Positions 1-5,600 of a stretch of 15,076 nucleotides of DNA are shown piece after piece (positions within the stretch are counted from its first letter, which is position 1; every line of letters begins with the position of its first letter). The stretch comes from Solibacillus sp045640265. GTDB lineage: Bacteria > Bacillota > Bacilli > Bacillales_A > Planococcaceae. Under the pieces are notes generated by a model. That model saw nothing but the letters and a program-made list of their open reading frames with translations, was not told where the DNA came from and made no database searches. A program made the position numbers and the translations under genes. The stretch spans positions 1 through 15,076 of the forward strand of contig JAZUES010000279.1 of assembly GCA_045640265.1 (NCBI GenBank), in the 5' to 3' direction.

Positions 1-1
1 T

Positions 2-160
2 GAAACATCTGCTTCAGCCTTTCATGACAGATCGTACCCACAGAGGCTCCAAGTCAAGTTCTTAACAGTTATCTACGGTTACATGCAAACAATGATAAAA
101 GGTGCAACACATCAACGTTTTATTGTTGATACTATATATAAGGGGCATTTCCTGGAATAA
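2..160 (+). CDS. 3' end of an unrecognised gene (partial, cut by window edge)
   Basis: One frame stays open from the first full codon to a TAA at 158-160, giving 52 residues that end in GATHQRFIVDTIYKGHFLE. The composition looks protein-like, with a mix of hydrophobic and charged residues. The open stretch ends just before a terminator-like inverted repeat, as expected for a gene end. No family can be named from this tail. The frame one base over also stays open for about 20 codons, so coding status is only probable. The missing upstream sequence would settle it. Confidence 0.4.
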   Translation, partial: ETSASAFHDRSYPQRLQVKFLTVIYGYMQTMIKGATHQRFIVDTIYKGHFLE

Positions 161-194
161 AAGGAATGGCTCTTTTTGCGTTTTAGAGCCATAT
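144..194 (+). terminator. Possible terminator after the first partial gene
   Basis: The arms ATGGCTCT (166-173) and AGAGCCAT (185-192) pair perfectly around a T-rich loop. An alternative, imperfect stem pairs GCATTTCC near 145-152 with GGAATGGC (163-170) and is followed directly by TCTTTTTGCGTTTT. The second arrangement is more terminator-like on the plus strand. The position right after the TAA at 160 supports either reading. Confidence 0.4.
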
Positions 195-201
195 TAATGA
201 A

Positions 202-223
202 TAACATTCATTTATAAATGTTA
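202..223. repeat. Short inverted repeat of unknown role
   Basis: TAACATT (202-208) and AATGTTA (217-223) form a 7 bp palindrome about 90 bases upstream of the promoter of the next gene. It could be a protein-binding site, but in AT-rich DNA it could also arise by chance. Confidence 0.25.
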
Positions 224-311
224 CCTATACGATGTTTGGGTATACAGTAAATTTGAATAAGGGAACAGTGGACTTTAAAAATAAAGTTATCCCAATATTT
301 TGCACTTCCCT

Positions 312-339
312 TTTACAATTTTTCGATTAGTTATATAAT
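312..339 (+). promoter_or_regulatory. SigA-type promoter of the STAS-like gene
   Basis: A -35 box TTTACA (312-317) and a -10 box TATAAT (334-339) are separated by 16 bases. This puts the transcript start near 346, about 40 bases before the ATG at 386. The -10 box is a perfect consensus match and the -35 box matches five of six positions. Confidence 0.6.
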
Positions 340-371
340 TACTTATGCAACATTAGATTATACATAAGTAA
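339..371. repeat. 9 bp inverted repeat in the 5' leader (candidate operator or leader hairpin)
   Basis: TTACTTATG (339-347) and CATAAGTAA (363-371) are perfect inverted copies separated by 15 bases. The repeat starts at the last base of the -10 box and ends just before the ribosome binding site (373-378). It could therefore act as a repressor site over the transcription start, or as an RNA hairpin next to the ribosome binding site. No regulator can be named. Confidence 0.45.
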
Positions 372-385
372 TAGGAGATGTTTTT

Positions 386-733
386 ATGGTGAAAGGCGAT
401 TATTCAATGAGTGTTGATTCAATTAAAAAAGAAATGAAAATTAAAGTTGTAGGAAATTTTACTCCACAACAAGCAGAACAATTTATTAATGATTATAATA
501 AGCATATAGCTTCAATAAACGCTGCATTATATGTTTTACGTTTAGATTGTACAGACATTAATGTTGTAACTCCGGAGCTTATTCCGGCTTTAGAAGCGTG
601 CTACCAATTATATAAAATATCTGGCTTCAAGGAAATTATTTGTGAGGTTAGAAACGCTGCAGTTATTAAAATGCAGTTATACCGAATTTCACGTAAAGTT
701 GGCTTAGAAGTTAAAGTTATTGAAGTTGCATAA
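386..733 (+). CDS. Small STAS-like domain protein, function unknown
   Basis: A 115-residue soluble protein with no signal peptide or membrane segment. The order of strands and helices resembles a STAS domain (SpoIIAA-like fold): a first strand around residues 17-25, a helix, a strand LYVLRLDC near 48-55, a long helix near 64-78, then a strand IICEV and a closing helix and strand. The phosphorylatable serine motif of classic anti-sigma antagonists is not evident, so a regulatory phospho-switch role is not supported. The ATG at 386 is preferred over an in-frame ATG at 407 because AGGAGA (373-378) lies seven bases upstream of it. The gene is monocistronic, with its own promoter and terminator. 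The family assignment comes from predicted fold only. Confidence 0.7.
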   Translation: MVKGDYSMSVDSIKKEMKIKVVGNFTPQQAEQFINDYNKHIASINAALYVLRLDCTDINVVTPELIPALEACYQLYKISGFKEIICEVRNAAVIKMQLYRISRKVGLEVKVIEVA

Positions 734-747
734 TCTCAATAAGTTAA

Positions 748-795
748 AAAAGCCTAATTTGGTCTTTAAATGACCGGTTAGGCTTTCTTACTTTT
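748..795 (+). terminator. Intrinsic terminator of the STAS-like gene
   Basis: AAAGCCTAA (749-757) pairs with TTAGGCTTT (778-786), with further pairing of GGTC and GACC inside the loop, followed by TTTCTTACTTTT. It lies 15 bases after the stop codon. A T-rich tail is also present in the opposite direction, so it may work both ways. Confidence 0.8.
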
Positions 796-921
796 ATATA
801 ATTTGGAATATATAATTGCTGTAAATAAAGCTGTTAAAAAGGTTAAATAAATTGATTGAAAGTAAATTATTATTTATTTGGTATTCATAAACTTGTAGAC
901 ACATAAAACTAATAGCATTCG

Positions 922-952
922 TTATTCCACAATCGGGGCTATTGTTGAATAA
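922..952. repeat. Imperfect 12 bp inverted repeat, possible mobile-element remnant
   Basis: TTATTCCACAAT (922-933) pairs with ATTGTTGAATAA (941-952) with one mismatch around the loop CGGGGCT. There is no T-run on either side, so it is not an intrinsic terminator. Its nature is not known. Confidence 0.35.
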
Positions 953-1105
953 GATTCACTTTTTTATCGAACTTATTGTACTAACGGGGCAGATTAATGA
1001 AATAATGGAATTAAGCAATTAAAAATTACCAAATTCAATTTTAGTATCGAGGAATTACGCTGTATGTGTAAAATATCGCTTAAAAAAGTGCAAAATACCT
1101 CCTGA

Positions 1106-1132
1106 AGCAACCCGTCCTAGAACGGGTTAGCT
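1106..1132 (-). other. Hairpin at the 3' end of the micro-ORF cluster
   Basis: AGC plus AACCCGT (1106-1115) pairs with ACGGGTT plus GCT (1122-1128 and 1130-1132), with one bulged base. That gives a 10 bp stem with a 6-base loop. On the minus strand it lies about 60 bases after the 19-codon ORF. It lacks an immediate U-tract: the next T-rich stretch starts about 10 bases on, after a perfect CAGGAGGT. It may define the 3' end of the micro-ORF transcript by protecting it from decay, or it may be a weak terminator. Confidence 0.4.
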
Positions 1133-1191
1133 TTACTGAGATTTTAAAATTTAATAGCTATATTGCCACTTTATATTACTTCATCTGTTAG

Positions 1192-1251
1192 CTAGGTTGT
1201 GTCTTTCTCCACCCATAAAACTGCATGACCTCTTTTGATCATATAAATCAT
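1192..1251 (-). CDS. 19-residue micro-ORF downstream of the YrzI-family ORF
   Basis: On the minus strand, ATG at 1251-1249 opens the peptide MIYMIKRGHAVLWVEKDTT, ending with TAG at 1194-1192. It has a good ribosome binding site, AAAGGTGG (1267-1260), eight bases upstream. It starts 37 bases after the stop of the YrzI-family ORF on the same strand, which suggests one transcript. Its function is not recognised. In B. subtilis, yrzI lies in an operon of very short ORFs, one of which (S1025) is, as I recall, the site of translation-dependent mRNA cleavage by the endonuclease Rae1 next to Glu-Lys codons. This peptide has adjacent Glu15 and Lys16 codons (1209-1204), so it could have a similar role. 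That is inference only. Confidence 0.5.
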   Translation of the reverse strand: MIYMIKRGHAVLWVEKDTT

Positions 1252-1288
1252 TTCAATTCCCACCTTTCATGTTTTTTAATCAACAAAA

Positions 1289-1435
1289 TTAATATTGACG
1301 AATACGAATATAATTTTCTACTTTTCTTTGGTTCTCTTCAAAGATTTTTTTCACATTTTCATTATGAAGTGTTTTCTCAAGAGAAATCTCACGTTTTGTA
1401 ATAGTTATCGTGAGAGCAAAAATATTTAACATCAT
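1289..1435 (-). CDS. YrzI-family small protein
   Basis: The ORF encodes 48 residues on the minus strand, starting MMLNIFALTITITKREISLE and ending in a charged helix rich in Glu, Lys and Arg. The pattern LNIF-LTITI-KR, then a conserved His (residue 25) and EEN (residues 33-35), matches the Bacillus YrzI family as I know it: small proteins of about 45-50 residues, often encoded in tandem and of unknown function. A very strong ribosome binding site, AGGAGGTG (1450-1443), lies nine bases before the ATG at 1435, which therefore beats the second ATG at 1432. There is no room for a promoter between this site and the terminator hairpin upstream, so expression probably depends on read-through from the 30-codon ORF's promoter. 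The family call is from memory of the pattern. Confidence 0.75.
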   Translation of the reverse strand: MMLNIFALTITITKREISLEKTLHNENVKKIFEENQRKVENYIRIRQY

Positions 1436-1470
1436 TTATTATCACCTCCTTAAATTACCCTGAAAAATGA

Positions 1471-1499
1471 AAAAAACCGTAGAGAGACTCCTCTACGGT
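1471..1499 (-). terminator. Second of two tandem minus-strand terminators
   Basis: ACCGTAGAG (1476-1484) pairs perfectly with CTCTACGGT (1491-1499) around a six-base loop. On the minus strand the stem is followed by TTTTTTCATTTTT. On the plus strand only A-runs follow, so it acts in the minus direction. It lies between the 30-codon ORF and the YrzI-family ORF. Confidence 0.8.
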
Positions 1500-1510
1500 A
1501 AAAAAAGGCA

Positions 1511-1547
1511 CAAAAATACCGCAGGGGCACATTTCTCCCTGCGGTAT
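1511..1547 (-). terminator. First of two tandem minus-strand terminators
   Basis: ATACCGCAGGG (1516-1526) pairs with CCCTGCGGTAT (1537-1547), a perfect 11 bp GC-rich stem. On the minus strand it is followed by TTTTTGTGCCTTTTTTT. It lies 24 bases after the stop of the 30-codon ORF and 16 bases before the second hairpin. Confidence 0.85.
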
Positions 1548-1571
1548 GGGTATGCTTAATTATAAAAAAAC

Positions 1572-1664
1572 TTAAGCGATCCATTCCGATCTGGTCAAAT
1601 GTGTGATTTTCATTTTAAATGAAGTTGTAACTACTAATGACATCAATTTAACGATAACGATCAT
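1572..1664 (-). CDS. 30-residue micro-ORF with its own promoter and terminators
   Basis: On the minus strand, ATG at 1664-1662 opens MIVIVKLMSLVVTTSFKMKI and continues for ten more residues (ending RSEWIA) to TAA at 1574-1572. AAGGAGG (1680-1674) lies nine bases upstream. An overlapping ATG at 1669 hits a stop after two codons. A near-consensus promoter (1702-1730) and two strong terminators (1547-1476) frame the ORF, which argues that it is a real transcribed unit. The first half is hydrophobic and could insert in a membrane, while the second half is basic and polar. The peptide is not recognised. It may be a short membrane peptide, a toxin-like peptide, or a leader peptide controlling read-through into the YrzI-family ORF. 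Confidence 0.55.
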   Translation of the reverse strand: MIVIVKLMSLVVTTSFKMKITHLTRSEWIA

Positions 1665-1701
1665 TTCATTCGACCTCCTTAAGAATTTTTTTTACTTTGT
1701 A

Positions 1702-1730
1702 AGTATATCTATCTTTAAATTGTTTGTAAA
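1702..1730 (-). promoter_or_regulatory. SigA-type promoter of the micro-ORF cluster
   Basis: On the minus strand a -35 box TTTACA (1730-1725) and a -10 box TATACT (1707-1702) are spaced exactly 17 bases apart. Transcription would start near 1695, about 30 bases before the 30-codon ORF. Confidence 0.75.
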
Positions 1731-1887
1731 CACTTTTTACTAAACTTTCCTTATTATGTTAATCACGAGAAAAACTCTTTGCTGCTTTACATTGTTAGTT
1801 ACCTGATTTTTTTAGGGAGGGTAATATCTAAAATTAGTGGGTAAATAACCAATAAAGTACTGATTATAAGCTAAAAGGAGTGTTTAA

Positions 1888-2463
1888 ATGGAGTTAGTGT
1901 TTATTCGCCACGGTGAAGGAGAACATACATTAGATATACCTAGCAGCCTACATATTGAAGACCCTGCATTAACTGCTAAAGGTATTGAGCAGGCAAAACT
2001 TTTAAGAAATCAAATTCCTTTAAATAATAAAGATATTATTTTTATAAGCCCTATTAGAAGAACGTTAGAAACTGCATACATTTGGAGTGAAAATATAGAC
2101 TGTCGTAAGATTGTAAGCCCATTAGTGTCTCCTAGAATATTTCCTATTCGTCCAAGTTGTAGCACATTACCTTGTGATAAAATAATTGATTTAGAATTAA
2201 TTTTTAATTTTTATCCAACATTTGAAATTGATCGTAAAGCCCCTCAAAATTTATGGACAGAGGGAATAAATACATTACCTGAAAAACAATTCACAAAACT
2301 TGCTGAAAAATTCATAGTGAATTGTAAGCGACTACAAAAAGAAAAGATATATATCGTGTCACACGATGGTACAATTACTTCCTATCGCCAAATGATTTCT
2401 GGTCAAAGACTCACAAGAAAAGATTTCCTGCAAGAAACGGATTGGTTTCAAATTACTTGTTAA
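1888..2463 (+). CDS. Histidine phosphatase superfamily protein (phosphoglycerate mutase-like)
   Basis: A 191-residue cytosolic protein of the branch-1/2 histidine phosphatase fold. The N-terminal FIRHGEGE carries the RHG motif, with Arg7 and His8 as the phospho-acceptor site. Arg57 and Arg58 in SPIRRTLETA match the second phosphate-binding arginine, and His159 in VSHDGT is the second catalytic histidine. The length suits the small single-domain members. The substrate cannot be told from sequence, and related Bacillus genes are annotated only as phosphoglycerate mutase family. AAAGGAG (1874-1880) lies seven bases before the ATG. The gene is divergent from the micro-ORF cluster and convergent with the protease gene, and it appears monocistronic. 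No clear promoter boxes stand out upstream. Confidence 0.85.
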   Translation: MELVFIRHGEGEHTLDIPSSLHIEDPALTAKGIEQAKLLRNQIPLNNKDIIFISPIRRTLETAYIWSENIDCRKIVSPLVSPRIFPIRPSCSTLPCDKIIDLELIFNFYPTFEIDRKAPQNLWTEGINTLPEKQFTKLAEKFIVNCKRLQKEKIYIVSHDGTITSYRQMISGQRLTRKDFLQETDWFQITC

Positions 2464-2553
2464 CCAATGAGGTAATACACCAAAAAGGTACGAAGTCCAG
2501 GTGAAGATACTTTTACGAGGGCAATTGGATTAAATTCACAAGAATATATAAAA

Positions 2554-2603
2554 GGGAAGACCCCTAGTCGTTACGAACGATTTTGGGGTCTCCTTATTTT
2601 TTA
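2554..2603. terminator. Bidirectional terminator between phosphatase and protease genes
   Basis: AGACCCC (2558-2564) pairs with GGGGTCT (2585-2591), and TCGTT (2568-2572) pairs with AACGA (2576-2580) inside. On the plus strand TTATTTTTTATT follows. On the minus strand TCCCTTTTATATATT follows. It serves the converging genes on both sides. Confidence 0.8.
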
Positions 2604-5600
2604 TTACGGTGTTTCCGTTAAGTCTTCATCTTTAGAAGATTGTTCATTAGTATCGGAATTGTTAGAATCTGCTGTAGGTGCTGGTACATTAATGAATAAT
2701 TTACCGGCAGCTTTTTGACGAGTTTCATTATTAAAGTCATCGATTGCAATTACTTCAATAACTGCACCGTTTGCAACAGTATCAGCAGGAACAGTCCAAT
2801 AGCCAACATAATGACCATTTCCTTGTTCAATCATTGGTAATTCAGTTGCATTTTGAACTAAATTTGTTAATGGCATATGGATCACGAAAGTAGGTTTTAA
2901 TCCTGGCTCACTATCAAACTCAATTTTAACTGTTCTACCAGTTGTAATTGTAATGTCTGTATCTGGTTTTAAGTTAGAAATGATTGGTGCATCGAAATCT
3001 GCAGTAACAGTAACGGCCTTAGAAACACTGTTGCCAGCTTTGTCTGTAGCTACTACTGTGATTTCATTAGTTCCACTATCAAGAATAATACGTTTTGAAT
3101 ATTTTCCGTTGCTAATAGTTGCGTTTAAGCCATTAACAGTAACTGTGTCAATATTTGCATCTGTAATTAAACCTTCTACAGTTACTGTTTCGCGATTTAC
3201 TTTTTCACCATTAGATGGCTGGTCGATCGTTAGTTCAGGAGTCAAAGTGTCTAAAGTAACTAAAACAGGAGTTGATTCACCTGTTACTCGACCATCTAAT
3301 TTTGAAAGGACAGAAAATTCATTAGCCCCTTCAATTAAGTTTGCTTTAATTGCAAACTTGCCATCGTCTCCAACTACTTCTGTTGTAGCTACTTTTCCAT
3401 TTTGTTTTAACTCAATTGTTGTTGTTGGAGATGCTGTTCCAGTAACTGTTGTTACAGCTTCATTTGTGATTGAGTTTGTAACTGGAGAAGTGATTACTGG
3501 ACCGACTACTTCATAGCTAACGCGTGCGCGAATCATATAGTTACCTTCGCTGGCAGGTGATGTAGACCAAGCATCTGATACATGTTGATAGCTTCTTCCT
3601 GCATTAGTACCATTTTCATCAGTTGCAAGTCCTGGAGTATTCGGGTTTGCAACTGTTTGGCGGTAAACCATATAGAAGTCATCATTGACAACAATATTGT
3701 GCTCTGTTAGGTCTACTACTGTCCATTGACCATTTCGAAGAGCAGTTGCATTAATCGGGCCTGCTAATTTTTTGCCAGGCGTACCGTCTGCTCCGGTAGC
3801 ATCCCAAACTTCAACTGCAAATGCAGTTCCACCTGGGTTAGGCCATTCAGTTGACCAGAAGCGGAATACACCATCTGTTACAATTCCGTTTTCTTTTCCT
3901 TCAGGAAGAGACATTTTTACTGCCCATGCATTGCCAGCAGCGTTGAATGCACGAGCATTTTCAGCAGTGCCATCATCATAGCCGATTTCTCCACCTGGAT
4001 ATGTGTAGAATGGTTCAAGTGAAATGTTTTGTGGTGATAGTTCACCTGTAAGAGATACAGGGATTTCTTTTCCATGGTAGCCACGAGCAATTACTTTTAA
4101 TGTGTACGTACCCACATATGCTGTAAGGGCAAAGTTACCGTTAGCATCTGTTAGGACAGGAGTGATATTTGCGTCTTCAACTAGAATAACTGTTGCACCT
4201 TCGATCGCTTCTCCTGTTGATTGGTCAGTAATTGTACCGCTTATTGTATTTTGTTCAATTTCATCTAATGTGAAATTCGCAGTAGAAGCGCCATCTGCCT
4301 CAATTGTGACTAATTGTACTTCAGATGTGAAACCGTAAGCCTCTGCTTTTACATTAAATGTTCCAGTACCATGTGTGAGTTTGTATGAACCGTCCGCTGG
4401 GCTTGAATAAACCGAACGTCCTGATTCTAGGACACTTACTTGAGCTCCTAATGGAAGAAGTGTTGGATTGTTGATTACTTCAATCTCAGGTGCTCCATCT
4501 TTTGAAAGTGCATCAGGTTTAATTGTCTTTGGATCTACAGCTTCTTTTAGTTCATCTTTATCTTTCCCGTTTCCTTTATTGCCATTGTTATTTCCTTTAT
4601 TTCCATTATCGTTTCCTTTACCATTCGCGTTTCCATTATTATTGTTTTTCCCTTTAGAGACTTTACCAGTTTGAGATACGCTAGTTAATGCCACATCATC
4701 AATATACCAGCCATCTCGTTGTACACTAGAATCTGAGAATGCATTGAAACCGATATAGATACGTTGGCCAGCATAGTCTGATAAATCAACCTCTGCATCT
4801 AACCAACCATTTGATTGACCTTGAACTACTAATAATTGTGTCCAGTTTTCTTGGTCTGTTGAAACAAATACATGTCCATAATCATACGCTCTACCAGAAC
4901 TAGCTTGTTCGAAGTTATGCCAGTGTTTAAATTGTAGGTAAGAGTTTCCTTCAGGTAGATCAATTGGAGGTGCAACAAGTGTCGCATTCATACTGTTTGC
5001 ATATGTGCCAGATAAGTTTGTTGCATACACCTTTTCACCTGAAGCTGCATTTCCTGGGCCAGATGTTGGTACACCCCAATCCCAGCTATCATTAGTACCA
5101 AATGAGTACCAGCCAATTGGTTGTTTTTCAAAGTTTTCGGAATAACCAACAGTGATGCCTGGTTTTACTGCTACAACGTACTCGTTGCTGATTACTTCAT
5201 TGTTACCAAAGTCATTAATTGTCCATTTATACGTAAATGAGTTACCAGCGATTAATTCACCCGGAATAACTACAGCGAATTCACCAGCTTTATAGTCTCC
5301 AGATTTACGTCCAGCCTGAATTTGTTGCCATGTGTTATTTTCATCTTTGTAGTTAAGTACTACTGATGAAACACTAATGTTATCACTAACTGAAACAGTT
5401 AAATTTAAATCCATTCCGGCATACGTTTCAAGCGGAGCAGTATGCTCAAAAGTAGGAGCTTCAGTATCCGTTCCTTCTTTTGTAACTTGGCCCTCTAGTG
5501 TACCAAGTCCAGAAATGATAGAAGAAACTGCTTCATAAGCATCCACTAATCCATAACCATAAGCATGATTAGGGGTAGTAGGGTATTGAGTGTCTGTTAA

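Larger units (their letters stand above)
796..1191. other. Gene-poor AT-rich stretch with inverted repeats
   Basis: No convincing protein gene is visible on either strand. The stretch holds an imperfect 12 bp inverted repeat at 922-952, whose loop contains CGGGGC. A second CGGGGC lies at 985-990, and there is a hairpin at 1106-1132. The isolated GC-rich words in AT-rich surroundings resemble what is left of a small transposable repeat, but no transposase, complete ends or target duplication can be seen. Confidence 0.4.

Noticed and set aside
1055..1093. Perfect CAGGAGGT (1104-1097, minus strand) followed by a 12-codon TTG-started frame
   Set aside because: The spacing to TTG is only four bases and there is no ATG in the region. 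The site may be the leftover of another micro-ORF or chance.
2953..3516. Long open frame on the plus strand (187 codons) and several shorter ones opposite the protease gene
   Set aside because: They lie antisense to well-conserved protease domains, have no ribosome binding sites and have unnatural low-complexity translations. They are by-products of the codon pattern on the other strand.
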